Assembly: GCF_900113665.1 (NCBI RefSeq)
Contig: NZ_FOQD01000026.1
Coordinates: 1 to 48,078, forward strand
Direction of reading: 5' to 3'
Origin: Planctomicrobium piriforme
Lineage (GTDB): Bacteria > Planctomycetota > Planctomycetia > Planctomycetales > Planctomycetaceae
DNA: 48,078 bases
Shown: piece after piece, positions 1-8,430 of the stretch
Position numbering within the stretch: the first letter of the stretch is position 1
How the letters are laid out: the number at the start of each line of letters is the position of its first letter
Notes under the pieces: generated by a model
What the model was told of the DNA's origin: nothing
Seen by the model: the letters and a program-made list of their open reading frames with translations, nothing else
The model's database searches: none
Translations under genes and position numbers: made by a program

Positions 1-30
1 GCTTTTTGAGGCACTTTCCGTCAAAAACCC

Positions 31-52
31 GCCTGTTTCAGAACAGGCTTTT
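31..52. terminator. Bidirectional terminator-like hairpin at left edge
   Basis: A 7-bp perfect stem (GCCTGTT / AACAGGC) with a four-base loop is followed by TTTT on the plus strand. On the minus strand it is followed by GGGTTTTTG. It could end a plus-strand gene left of the window, or back up the stronger minus-strand terminator at 108-151. Confidence 0.5.
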
Positions 53-107
53 CCTAACCAGTTGAAACTGTTCGACTAATAGCCGGACAGTTGTGAAAGT
101 GTATGTC

Positions 108-151
108 AAAAAAAACGCAGCACGGCAAGTCACAAAGACTCGTCATGCTGC
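108..151 (-). terminator. Rho-independent terminator of the lpxD-lpxI-ABC run
   Basis: Read on the minus strand, a long imperfect stem (GCAGCATG...GAGTC, loop TTTGT, GACT...TGCTGC) is followed by G and eight T. It lies about 30 bases past the stop of the ABC permease gene, so it is the likely end of that transcript. Confidence 0.75.
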
Positions 152-183
152 AGCACATCGACATGGCAGTTCATCGAACTCAG

Positions 184-1542
184 TCAGCCTTGCAGCGCCT
201 CGGCGACATCCGTGCGGTAAGCGGTGATGCCGGGGAGGAGGCCAATCAGCATGGCCATTGCCACCAGGCCGGGGATCACGACGAACTCGATTGAATTGAA
301 TGACATCGGGTCGATCAACAATCCGCTGCGGGCTTCGATGATCGGCGCGGCCACAAAGACCAGGCCATGTCCAAGAGCCATGCCGCCGAGTCCACCCAGG
401 ACACACAACAGAGTTGCTTCCAGCAGCACAATGCTGAGGACGGAAGAACGCCGTGCGCCAAGTGCCCGCATGATTGCGATTTCCTTTTTCCGGTCGGACA
501 TCGAATTGTAGATGCTCACGAAGATGCCGATGCCAGAGACCGCGATGATCAGGATGGTCAATGAGAGGAAGGCGTAACGGATGTTGCCGACGAGGTTGGT
601 CAGCAGTCGCGACATCACCTGCACAACGTTGACCCCCTGGGCCTGGAACCCTTCCTTGAGGTCGGACTGGAGCGTGGAAGCGGCGAGGGCGCGTTGATAG
701 TCCTGCTTCCCCTTCATCACCAGCAGCACGCTGGTGACTTCTTTCAACAGGTCGCTCGGGGGACCGTGGTGATGGTGATGTCCTTCGTGGCCGGCCTCTT
801 CTTTCTGGTGTTTTTCGATCTCGGCAATATCGTCTTTGTAGCGTTCGCGAACTTGCTGTTCGGTTTCGCCAAAGAATTTGGCTTCGCGTTCGATTGCTTC
901 ATCCAACGGCTTTGCATGTTCATCGAGCTGGAAGAAACCGTCGATGTGGACGAACGTGGTCCGGTCGTTCGGCGTGCCGGTTGGAGCCAACACCCCTTTG
1001 ACGGTGAACAGTTCGTTATGAACGTGATCGTCCTGCCCGGAGTGGATCATCTTGAATTGAGAGCCGACGTCCCAGTTGTTCTGTCGGGCGACTTGCGAGC
1101 CGATGACGGCATCCCATGTTCCCTGCAGGCCGTCTCCTTTGATGCGGAATTTCTTGTCCGGCACATAGTCGACGAGGAAGTACTGCGGCGTGGTGCCGAC
1201 GATCGGGAAGTTCCCGATCTCGGTCGTGTCGCCAAGATTGACCGGGATCGCCCGTTCGACATGACGGTGTTTGCCGAGATCCTGATAGAACCGCCAGGGC
1301 AGGTTCTCGATCGGCTTGTCGATGTGATAGATCGTGCTCAGGACCAGTTGCGTGTCGCTCCCCTTGGGACCGACCACGAGGTCATAACCCGACCCCGACT
1401 GGCGGAACACGTCGGTGACCACACCGTTCAGCACGATGACGGCGACCATCAGCGCGACCCCGAGGGCGACGCTCAGACCGGTGAGAAACGAGGCCAGCCA
1501 GCGCTGGCGAAGACTCTTGTAGGCAATCGTCAGCAGGTTCAC
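184..1542 (-). CDS. ABC transporter permease, FtsX/MacB/LolC type, with His-rich loop
   Basis: Inner-membrane permease subunit of a MacB/LolCDE-like ABC system, 452 residues. A first membrane segment (about 17-42) is followed by a large extracytoplasmic domain (about 45-318). The C-terminal FtsX domain has three membrane segments (about 322-345, 370-398, 420-440), and the cytoplasmic motif RKKEIAIMRALGA is typical of the family. The start is GTG and overlaps the stop of the ATPase gene by four bases (GTGA), so the two are translationally coupled. A charged stretch and a histidine cluster (HEGHHHHHG, residues 252-260) in the periplasmic domain are unusual and suggest metal binding. Members of this family move lipoproteins, lipids, peptides or drugs by mechanotransmission. 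The substrate is unknown here, and the neighbouring lipid A genes hint at an envelope role. Confidence 0.9.
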   Translation of the reverse strand: MNLLTIAYKSLRQRWLASFLTGLSVALGVALMVAVIVLNGVVTDVFRQSGSGYDLVVGPKGSDTQLVLSTIYHIDKPIENLPWRFYQDLGKHRHVERAIPVNLGDTTEIGNFPIVGTTPQYFLVDYVPDKKFRIKGDGLQGTWDAVIGSQVARQNNWDVGSQFKMIHSGQDDHVHNELFTVKGVLAPTGTPNDRTTFVHIDGFFQLDEHAKPLDEAIEREAKFFGETEQQVRERYKDDIAEIEKHQKEEAGHEGHHHHHGPPSDLLKEVTSVLLVMKGKQDYQRALAASTLQSDLKEGFQAQGVNVVQVMSRLLTNLVGNIRYAFLSLTILIIAVSGIGIFVSIYNSMSDRKKEIAIMRALGARRSSVLSIVLLEATLLCVLGGLGGMALGHGLVFVAAPIIEARSGLLIDPMSFNSIEFVVIPGLVAMAMLIGLLPGITAYRTDVAEALQG

Positions 1543-2210
1543 TTTGCATCCCCCGGGCGGTTGAAGGCGCTGAGCTGTTCCACCCGATCAAACTGGGCGC
1601 TCACTTCCGCTGAATGCGTCACCAGCAGCAGCGACACATTGTGTTCCTGGCAGGCCTGTCGTAACAGATTCAGGATGTTGGCCTGATTGGCGACGTCGAC
1701 GCTCGCGGTCGGCTCGTCGGCGAGCATCAACCGCGGACGGTTCGCCAAAGCCCGAGCAACAGAGACGCGTTGCTGTTCCCCGACCGAAAGTTGCGAGGGG
1801 CGATGATTCATCCGCTTGCCCAGGCCGACTCGTTCCAGCAGTTGTCTGGCATAGGCTCGATCAGCGCGGCCGGCGAACACCATTCCCAGCAAGATGTTTT
1901 CGAGGGCGGAAAAGGCGGGGAGCAGATGAAACGTCTGGAAGACAATTCCGATTCGTTCGGCGCGAAAGCGATCGCGGGCGGGTTCGACAAGCCGGGTGAT
2001 GTCGGTGCCGTCGACGATCACTTCGCCGGCGTCGGGCATGGTGATGCCGGAGATGACATTGAGCAGAGTGGTCTTGCCGCCGCCGCTTTGTCCGATCAGG
2101 GCGGCTTGCGTCCCCTGCGGCAATTCAAAGGAATCGATGTTGAGCACAGGCAGCGTGCCGCCGCCGGGCTCTCGATAGCTTTTGCGGATCTTCCGAAGTT
2201 GCAGACTCAT
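1539..2210 (-). CDS. ABC transporter ATP-binding protein, LolD/MacB type
   Basis: Cytoplasmic ATPase partner of the permease that follows it, 223 residues, the usual length for LolD-like proteins. Walker A is GQSGGGKT (residues 40-47), the signature is LSVGEQQ (141-147; V replaces the usual G before GEQQ), Walker B is LMLADEP (161-167) and the switch histidine is in VTHS (199). It powers the permease by ATP hydrolysis. The gene lies 79 bases after lpxI and overlaps the permease start by four bases. Without a LolE or MacA partner nearby, the exact subfamily stays open. Confidence 0.92.
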   Translation of the reverse strand: MSLQLRKIRKSYREPGGGTLPVLNIDSFELPQGTQAALIGQSGGGKTTLLNVISGITMPDAGEVIVDGTDITRLVEPARDRFRAERIGIVFQTFHLLPAFSALENILLGMVFAGRADRAYARQLLERVGLGKRMNHRPSQLSVGEQQRVSVARALANRPRLMLADEPTASVDVANQANILNLLRQACQEHNVSLLLVTHSAEVSAQFDRVEQLSAFNRPGDAK

Positions 2211-2289
2211 GGCGCCGCCGGTTCAGGTCGCGAACTGTCCTGGCACAGGATGACAGCACGACGCCGGCGGGTCCATCGAGGCGGACCGA

Positions 2290-3195
2290 TCAGGCTACTG
2301 ATCGCAACTGCAATTCCTCTGCTTTTACAGAAACAATAGCGATTCCCATCTTGTCGGCAAGGCGCACGACCTCTTCTTCGTCCAGAAGAATCGTCATTCC
2401 CGACTCGATGGCCAGCACGCGGGCGCCGGCTTCACGCATCGTCTGGATGGTCTGCACGCCCACGGTGGGGACGTCGAACCGCATATCCTGCGAAGGTTTG
2501 GCCACTTTGACGACAGTCATGCCGCCGCGACGACAGAGCGCTCCGGCCCGGCGAATGCATTCGTCGGTTCCTTCGATCGCTTCGACCGCAATGACGGCGG
2601 TGTCATTGACGATGACCGTCTGGCCGACGTCGAGCCGGCCCATTTCTTTTGCCAGATCCCAACCGAAGCGGATGTCTTTCCACTGCGACTGGGTCGGATG
2701 GCGACGCGTCAGGAAACCGTGCTTCACGAGAATCTCCGGACAAAAGTCGAGGGCCGAGCGGAAATGGACGCCGTCCCGCTCAAATTCACGAATGACCGCC
2801 AGCAGCAGCGTGTCATCTTTTTTGTTGTCAGTCAGATAGCGGAACCACATATTCAGAGCCGTCCAGTCTGGCAGCAGTCGCCAGATGGCAAACGGGTCGA
2901 AGAGCAGCCGCTTTTCCACTTTGCCTGCCATGACTGCATTCAGCACGCGGCGGCGTTTGAAATAGCGAACCGCCTTGCCGATGCGTCCCAGCGGGACGGA
3001 ACGATAGTGGTCGCAAATCTCCGCCAGTTCGGGCGAGGCCATGCCTTCGAGGCCCAGGCACTGGACGGAAAAGCCCATCTTCTGCGCGTTCATGGCGAAC
3101 ACAACAGGAAAGCGTCCCCAACCGGCCAAGAGGCCGACGCGGTCGCCCGCGCGGGGAACAATCGGTAACAGACGTTCTCGATACGAGTCCGACAT
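2290..3195 (-). CDS. lpxI: LpxI family UDP-2,3-diacylglucosamine pyrophosphatase
   Basis: Predicted lipid A enzyme that hydrolyses UDP-2,3-diacylglucosamine to lipid X (2,3-diacylglucosamine 1-phosphate) and UMP. LpxI stands in for LpxH in many bacteria. The 301-residue protein has the glycine-rich N-terminal motif GLLAGWGRFPVVFA (residues 21-34), the AGKVEKRLLFDP segment (about 90-101), and the conserved C-terminal stretches VNDTAVIAVEAIEGTDECI and KPSQDMRFDVPTVG (about 233-246), where the acidic catalytic residue is expected. It lies 75 bases downstream of lpxD (measured to the ATG) on the same strand, which supports a role in the Raetz pathway. The start is ATG; only a weak ribosome-binding site is visible. 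Confidence 0.92.
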   Translation of the reverse strand: MSDSYRERLLPIVPRAGDRVGLLAGWGRFPVVFAMNAQKMGFSVQCLGLEGMASPELAEICDHYRSVPLGRIGKAVRYFKRRRVLNAVMAGKVEKRLLFDPFAIWRLLPDWTALNMWFRYLTDNKKDDTLLLAVIREFERDGVHFRSALDFCPEILVKHGFLTRRHPTQSQWKDIRFGWDLAKEMGRLDVGQTVIVNDTAVIAVEAIEGTDECIRRAGALCRRGGMTVVKVAKPSQDMRFDVPTVGVQTIQTMREAGARVLAIESGMTILLDEEEVVRLADKMGIAIVSVKAEELQLRSVA

Positions 3196-3270
3196 GATGA
3201 AATCAGGGAAGTCCGCCAGAAACGAAGTTCAGAATGAATTCGCTCCTGGCAAGGAGGATGCGACGCGAGG

Positions 3271-4350
3271 TCACGCCGCAGATTTGGAGGGTTCGATCTG
3301 GTTGAGCCGGGTCAGTTGGTCTTGCAAGTCGGCCATCTGACTGGTGAGCTTCTTCACTTGATCACGGAGATCAGAGATCCTGCGAATGTTGACGTGATTC
3401 TTGAGGGCGTCTTTTTCCGGGACGGCCGGCATATCGTGATAGACGCCGGGCACGAGCAGATCGCTCATCACCCCTGCGCCGCCGCCGAGTCGTACCTGAG
3501 TCGCGATATGCACATGGTCGGCGATGCCGACCTGACCGCCCATTTGAACGTAGTCGCCGGTGGTCACCGAACCGGCCAGGCCCACCTGTGAAGCGAAGGC
3601 ATTATGCCGGCCAATCTTGCAGTTGTGGGCGATCATGACGTGGTTGTCGACTTTGGTTCCCTGACCGATGACGGTCGCCTCGATCATGGCGCGGTCAATG
3701 GTGGTGCAGGCTCCGATTTCGACGTCGTCTTCCAGAATGACTGTGCCGGTATGCGGAATCTTGATGAGCGCGCCCTGTGAGAAGCGATAGCCGAAGCCAT
3801 CAGAACCGAGGACGGCATTCGCATGCACGATGATGCGGTTTTTCAGTTGAACGTCGGGATACAACACGACATGACTGTAAAGGATGCAGTCGTCACCGAT
3901 CTGGCAGTCGTCGCCAATGATGACGCCGGGACCAATATCGCAGCGGTCGCCGATCACGACGTTCTCGCCAATGATCGCGCCGGGGAAGACGTTGCAGTCG
4001 CTGCCGAGTCGGGCAGATGGGGCGATGATTGCCCGATCTGAATGGCCGATTTTTGCTCGTGAGCGTGCGGGGCGGAACAGCAGCATCGCCTCGACAAATG
4101 ATTTCTTGGGGTCTTTGACGATCAGCAGCGGAATTTTGAGATCCGGGAGGGCCGCTGCGGCTTCCGCGGTGACCAGCAGTGCTCCGGCGCGGCATTTCGC
4201 GATGGCCGAAATCTGTTTTTTCGAGTCTGCGTAAGAGAGATGCTGTGCTTCTGCACAGTCCAAAGACGCAACGTCGGAGAGACGGATGTCCGAGTCAGCC
4301 CGCAATGTGGCCTGCAAATTGCGAGCTAAGTCGTTGAGCGAGAAAGACAT
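3271..4350 (-). CDS. lpxD: UDP-3-O-acylglucosamine N-acyltransferase
   Basis: Adds the second, N-linked acyl chain to UDP-3-O-acyl-glucosamine in lipid A synthesis, using acyl-ACP. The 359-residue protein has the N-terminal uridine-binding domain (about 1-100), then a long left-handed beta-helix of hexapeptide repeats (about 105-320, for example IGDRCDIGPGVIIGDDCQIG). The active-site histidine lies in the VDNHVMIAHNCKIG segment, and a C-terminal helix (DLRDQVKKLTSQMADLQDQL) may help trimerise. I prefer the ATG at 4350 to the in-frame ATG at 4359, because AGGA stands eight bases before it. It heads the minus-strand run lpxD-lpxI-ABC. lpxA, lpxC and fabZ are not in the window. Confidence 0.95.
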   Translation of the reverse strand: MSFSLNDLARNLQATLRADSDIRLSDVASLDCAEAQHLSYADSKKQISAIAKCRAGALLVTAEAAAALPDLKIPLLIVKDPKKSFVEAMLLFRPARSRAKIGHSDRAIIAPSARLGSDCNVFPGAIIGENVVIGDRCDIGPGVIIGDDCQIGDDCILYSHVVLYPDVQLKNRIIVHANAVLGSDGFGYRFSQGALIKIPHTGTVILEDDVEIGACTTIDRAMIEATVIGQGTKVDNHVMIAHNCKIGRHNAFASQVGLAGSVTTGDYVQMGGQVGIADHVHIATQVRLGGGAGVMSDLLVPGVYHDMPAVPEKDALKNHVNIRRISDLRDQVKKLTSQMADLQDQLTRLNQIEPSKSAA

Positions 4351-4510
4351 CCGTTGCATCCTTGCGATTTTGAGTTCCGTCCTGGAAGCATCAACCGGAT
4401 TCTTCTAACTCAAGGCGGAAAACGATGCAATGTCGTTTCCGGCTCGGGGGACGTCTGAAGCCCCGATCCGCAGAATCCGCCACTCGATTCGGACGGTCCC
4501 CCCGGCATCT

Positions 4511-4579
4511 CGTTCCCAGGCTCTGCCTGGGAACGCAGTCGAGGCGAACGTGTGCGTGCCGAAGCGGGAGCTTCGGCAC
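4511..4579. repeat. REP-like double hairpin
   Basis: Two perfect hairpins 20 bases apart. The first is an 11-bp stem CGTTCCCAGGC/GCCTGGGAACG with loop TCT (4511-4535). The second is a 10-bp stem GTGCCGAAGC/GCTTCGGCAC with loop GGGA (4556-4579). The element fills most of the informative part of the 374-base gap between the divergent lpxD and the GNAT gene. I found only one copy in this window. The rest of the gap shows nothing I can name. Confidence 0.7.
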
Positions 4580-4724
4580 GAGTCCTAACCTGGGTGCAGG
4601 TGGAAACACCGGGAATTTCTGGTCGGGTCGGGATTCGTGACGTAGCGTTGACGACCCCCTGGCCGCGGGAGCATGGGAACTGTGCCTCCTGTCGCCAATC
4701 TCAGCACGCAGGCGAGATCCGCTC

Positions 4725-5942
4725 TTGGACATGGAACAGACTCTCAAGATTCATCACGACGCGATGGACGGAGCGCGACGGCGATTTGCCAGTCGCAGCA
4801 GTCTGCAGGTGCAGGTCCGCTCGCTCAGCGAGATGGATTCCCGGCTGATTGATGCCTGGCAGGATCTTGAAGCCAGCGCCTCGATTCGAAACCCGTTTGT
4901 CTCTCCGGCATATGTCATTCCAGCCGCGAGGCATCTGCCTGGCGTGGCTGAACCAGTCATCATCACGATTGAGCAACAAGGGCAGATGCTGGGCCTGGGC
5001 GTGTTCGAGAACCGGGCCCGTTCCCGCCGCCTGCCGGTACGGCACTTGCGCTCGTGGCAAACGCCGCACACATACTTTGACGGACTGCTGCTCCGCGACG
5101 GCGATTCCGGCCGGGCGTTGCAGGAGTTCTGGGCCTTCCTCGCTCGTGGCCATCACGACTGGCATGGGGTGGACTTCCCCAGAATGCCCGTTGATGAGCC
5201 TGCCACGCGACTGCTGGATGCGAGTGCCCAGCAGATTGATGGATTTTGCCTGGAAGGGACGCCGTGGTCGCGAGCTTGTCTGCTGCCGCAAGAGAGTGAT
5301 GCAGGCACCATTCTCCAGACGATCTCCGTAAAGCGTGCGAAGAGTCTGCGGCGCGGCTGGCGCGAACTCGAAAAAAGCGGCACGGTCCATTTTGAATTTC
5401 AGCAAGATCCCGGCCAGATGGCTGCCTGTGCTGAAGAACTGATGCACCTCGAAAATCTCGGCTGGAAGTGCGATATCGGAACGTCGCTCGCCGCCAATTC
5501 GGCTCACACCCGTTTCTTCCGCGAACTGATCTTCCGGATGAATGAACAGGGGAACGTCTCGTTCACGCGGTTGAGAATCGACGATCGCGCCGTGGCGAGC
5601 GTCGTCAACTTCCGGGCCGGCGACACGCTGTATGCCTTTAAGCTCGGTTGGGATCCGGAATTCGAACGGGGCTGCCCGGGCTTCCATCTCAAGATGCAGA
5701 CGGCAGCACATGCGGGGGCTCACTTCCCGGATGTCCGCATGATCGACAGTTGTTCGCAGCCTGGTTCGTTCATCGAACATGTCTGGCCGCAGCGCCGGGC
5801 ATTCTGTTCGCGGACCTATGTCACCAGTCCCGTCGGCTCGCTCGCCGCGTCGATGGTGCAGGGGCTGCGCTGGGTTCGCAATAGCGCTGTCGCTGTGTCG
5901 AAGAATCTCTTCCGCGGCGACCAGAATCGGGATCCAGGATGA
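4725..5942 (+). CDS. GNAT/FemAB-like acyltransferase (CelD/BcsL-like)
   Basis: Soluble protein of about 405 residues with the layout of the Acetyltransf_6 (CelD/FemAB-like) family, whose members transfer acyl or aminoacyl groups during extracellular polysaccharide or wall synthesis. Recognisable stretches are a first lobe with NPFVSPAYV (about 56-64), a basic segment KRAKSLRRGWRELEKSG (about 204-220), and the second lobe with FFRELIFRMNEQGNVSFTRL, DRAVASVVNFRAGDTLYAFKLGWDP and GCPGFHLKMQ. Both a TTG (4725) and an ATG two codons later (4731) could start it. The stop overlaps the next gene by four bases (ATGA), so the two are coupled and likely act on the same glycan. The substrate is not predictable. 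Confidence 0.75.
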   Translation: MDMEQTLKIHHDAMDGARRRFASRSSLQVQVRSLSEMDSRLIDAWQDLEASASIRNPFVSPAYVIPAARHLPGVAEPVIITIEQQGQMLGLGVFENRARSRRLPVRHLRSWQTPHTYFDGLLLRDGDSGRALQEFWAFLARGHHDWHGVDFPRMPVDEPATRLLDASAQQIDGFCLEGTPWSRACLLPQESDAGTILQTISVKRAKSLRRGWRELEKSGTVHFEFQQDPGQMAACAEELMHLENLGWKCDIGTSLAANSAHTRFFRELIFRMNEQGNVSFTRLRIDDRAVASVVNFRAGDTLYAFKLGWDPEFERGCPGFHLKMQTAAHAGAHFPDVRMIDSCSQPGSFIEHVWPQRRAFCSRTYVTSPVGSLAASMVQGLRWVRNSAVAVSKNLFRGDQNRDPG

Positions 5943-7189
5943 ACCGATTGCGACAGTTATTGAGAATTCCGCCTCCGAGTGCGTTCGTCGGTGAACTCGA
6001 TCTGGTGCGGCATCGCCCTGCGCTCGATGGCATTCGCGGTCTCGCGGTGTTGCTGGTGCTGTGCTACGACTGCCTGAAGATCGACCCCAATAGCGATGCT
6101 GTGACGCTCGTGGTGCGGCGTATGGCAGCCAGCGGGTGGATTGGCGTCGATCTGTTTTTTGTGCTGTCGGGATTTCTCATCACCGGCATTCTGCTCGATA
6201 CGCGGGGCACACGCGGGTACTGGAAAAACTTTCTGGCGCGTCGCGCCGTGCGAATTTTTCCGCTCTACTACGCCACATTGTTCACGGTGTTTTTGTGGTT
6301 CCCGTTGGTGCTGGGTTTTACCGGCGCATCGGCTTCAACTTGGAATGCACTCGATGGGGTGCGAGCCGATCAGGCGTGGTATTGGGTGTATCTGGAGAAC
6401 TGGTTGTTCGCGTGGCGGGGAGCATGGCCGGAGGACGGGCTGCTGAAGCACTTCTGGTCGCTGGCTGTCGAAGAACAGTTTTATCTGGTGTGGCCGCTGG
6501 CCGTCGCGATGTTGTCGCGTCGGCAACTCGGCTGGTTGTGCCTGAGTCTCTGCGTCGTGGCGTTGAGTCTGCGAGTGTGTCTGTTGACGCATGGCGCGCC
6601 GCCGATGGTGCCGCATGTGATGACGATCACTCGCATGGATAGTTTGTGCTGGGGCGCATTGATGGCGATCGCCCTGCGTTCCTCACCGTGGCAACACGCA
6701 GTGCGTGCCTGGGCAATGCCGATGGCGGTGACTGGCGTGGGGATGGCGCTGGCGGCTGAAGTTCTTTTCGGGATTTTCCGGAGTGAATCGTTTGCGGCTT
6801 ACTCGTTTGGTCACACGCTGACTGCGCTGGCATTCGCTTCGGTGATGGGAGCAGTCGCCGTGTCGGACGACAGGGCCGTGCTGAATCGGCTGTTGGGGAA
6901 CCGCGTGTTCATCACGTTCGGGAAGTACAGCTACGCGATCTATGTCTTTCATCGCTTCATCTATCGCGGCGTGCTGCTGCTCGACTGGAGCGCATTGCCC
7001 AATCCAGTTCGCGGGTGGGTGATCTTCGGCGTAACGGCCATGTGCTGCCTGTTGGCGGCGCGGATCAGTTGGGTGTTACTGGAAGCGCCCTGCCTGAAGC
7101 TGAAGCGGTACTTCCCTCGCTCCGACGAGCGTGTGACGGCTGCTCAATCTGCGCAGGGCCTGTTGCAACCGTCGGGCTCGCGCGGCTAA
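5939..7189 (+). CDS. Acyltransferase 3 (OafA/YrhL-like) membrane protein
   Basis: Multi-spanning inner-membrane O-acyltransferase of 416 residues. The family moves acetyl or other acyl groups onto surface sugars. Motifs are the N-terminal RHRPALDGIRGLAVLLVL (helix 1), GWIGVDLFFVLSGFLITGIL, RRAVRIFPLYYATL, and FWSLAVEEQFYLVWPL with the catalytic-region glutamates. About ten hydrophobic segments run to SWVLLEAPCLKLKRYF near the end. The start overlaps the stop of the GNAT-like gene by four bases, so both probably modify one polysaccharide (inference). A multi-hairpin repeat begins about 60 bases after the stop and may end the transcript. Confidence 0.9.
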   Translation: MNRLRQLLRIPPPSAFVGELDLVRHRPALDGIRGLAVLLVLCYDCLKIDPNSDAVTLVVRRMAASGWIGVDLFFVLSGFLITGILLDTRGTRGYWKNFLARRAVRIFPLYYATLFTVFLWFPLVLGFTGASASTWNALDGVRADQAWYWVYLENWLFAWRGAWPEDGLLKHFWSLAVEEQFYLVWPLAVAMLSRRQLGWLCLSLCVVALSLRVCLLTHGAPPMVPHVMTITRMDSLCWGALMAIALRSSPWQHAVRAWAMPMAVTGVGMALAAEVLFGIFRSESFAAYSFGHTLTALAFASVMGAVAVSDDRAVLNRLLGNRVFITFGKYSYAIYVFHRFIYRGVLLLDWSALPNPVRGWVIFGVTAMCCLLAARISWVLLEAPCLKLKRYFPRSDERVTAAQSAQGLLQPSGSRG

Positions 7190-7250
7190 GAATGCAATGA
7201 ATTCGTGCCTTCGGGGCGTCTGCGGACGAATTGTGATTCAAGGAAAAGGC

Positions 7251-7456
7251 AGGGCCAACGGCCTATGACTCGAAAGCCCAGGCCGAAAGGCCTGGGAAAC
7301 GGATTACAAGAGCGACTCCAAGGCCCAACGGGCCGCCATCTGAACCGTACCAGCAGGGTTGCGGCCCTTCAGGCCTGTGCATTTCGGTTTGGCTGTTGAC
7401 CCAGGCCTCAATCGGCCTGGGCTGTCGAGTACACCCCCGTTGGGGCAAATCAACTC
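7251..7456. repeat. Five-hairpin dispersed repeat, copy 1
   Basis: About 206 bases with five short GC-rich hairpins in a row: GGCC-AAC-GGCC; CCCAGGCC-GAAA-GGCCTGGG (7277-7296); GGCCC-AAC-GGGCC; CCCAGGCC-TCAATC-GGCCTGGG (about 7400-7421); and CCCC-GTT-GGGG. A second copy in the same orientation lies at 23858-24035. The remaining 380 bases up to the sigma gene (7457-7836) show no gene or clear signal. Confidence 0.85.
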
Positions 7457-7836
7457 ACTCACTTGGCGGATTCGTGCTCGATTCAGCCGTCGATATTGAG
7501 TGGCCGCGATCGGAGACAACGCAGCAGCAACCGCGTTCCGTATGCATCATTCAATGCGGTCCGTGCTGACGATTCGGTTTTGCCCATTGCAGGGATTAGA
7601 CCGGCTTCTGTCGAATCGACGGCGAAAGCGGATCGAAATGTGTTGCGTTTCGATTCGGCCCGTTTTCATTCTGAACGAACCGCTTGCGTTACCTGACTGC
7701 CAGAAATCACGGGCTGATTCCGATTCGAATCGGAATCGCAATCTGAAGTTGCGGCGACGGAAGCAGGTCGAGGCGCCTGCACCTTGTGCTGTTGCGCACA
7801 GTCATCGTATTGGGTCACTGTTTCAGGGTCAGCGAC

Positions 7837-8430
7837 ATGGCCGTGACACGCAGTTCATTGCTGCTGCAGTTGCGCGAGGGGGCCGCCCACGCTGCCTGGG
7901 ACGAGTTTCTCGAACTCTATCGGCCACTGATCACCAGCACTCTGGCCCGGTCTGGAGTGCCGGCCCACGAGATCGACGATGCCCTGCAGGAAGTGGTGAT
8001 GCAGCTCCTGCGAGTGCTGCCGGGGTTTCGCTATCAGAAGCAACGGGGTTTCTTTCGCGGCTGGCTGCGACGCGTGACAACGAACAAAGCGATTGACCTG
8101 CATCGCAAACAGAGCGGAATGCCGGCCACTTGCGAGGCTCCCGAAAGCTGGCCTGATGACCGCTCTGCGGGAGAAGCCTGGGATCGCGAGTTCCAGCTGG
8201 GACTTTTGAAGTCGGCGATGAAGTGCGTGGAGCCGGAGTTTCGCACAAAAACCTGGCAGTGTTTTCAACTGCGGGTGCTCGAAGGCCGCAGCGGTGAAGA
8301 GGTCGCCAGGCAATTGGGAGTGTCCGAGAACGCCGTGTATGTGAACTGCAGTCGGGTGACAGGCCGCTTGCGAGAGTTCTGCGAGTTTCATGGGGAGGAT
8401 CTGCACCATGAAACTGCCGATCGGCGGTAG
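7837..8430 (+). CDS. ECF-type RNA polymerase sigma factor (kinase-linked)
   Basis: Sigma-70 family regulator of 197 residues. Region 2 includes WDEFLELYRPLITSTLARSG, DDALQEVVMQLLRVLPGF and FFRGWLRRVTTNKAIDLHRK (about 17-90). Region 4 is a helix-turn-helix, LRVLEGRSGEEVARQLGVSE then NAVYVNCSRVTGRLREF (about 145-190). I chose the ATG at 7837, with AGGG nine bases upstream, over a TTG 17 codons earlier. The 3' end overlaps the kinase gene by 23 bases. This sigma-kinase gene pair is common in planctomycetes, where phosphorylation is thought to replace an anti-sigma switch. The target promoters are unknown. Confidence 0.88.
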   Translation: MAVTRSSLLLQLREGAAHAAWDEFLELYRPLITSTLARSGVPAHEIDDALQEVVMQLLRVLPGFRYQKQRGFFRGWLRRVTTNKAIDLHRKQSGMPATCEAPESWPDDRSAGEAWDREFQLGLLKSAMKCVEPEFRTKTWQCFQLRVLEGRSGEEVARQLGVSENAVYVNCSRVTGRLREFCEFHGEDLHHETADRR

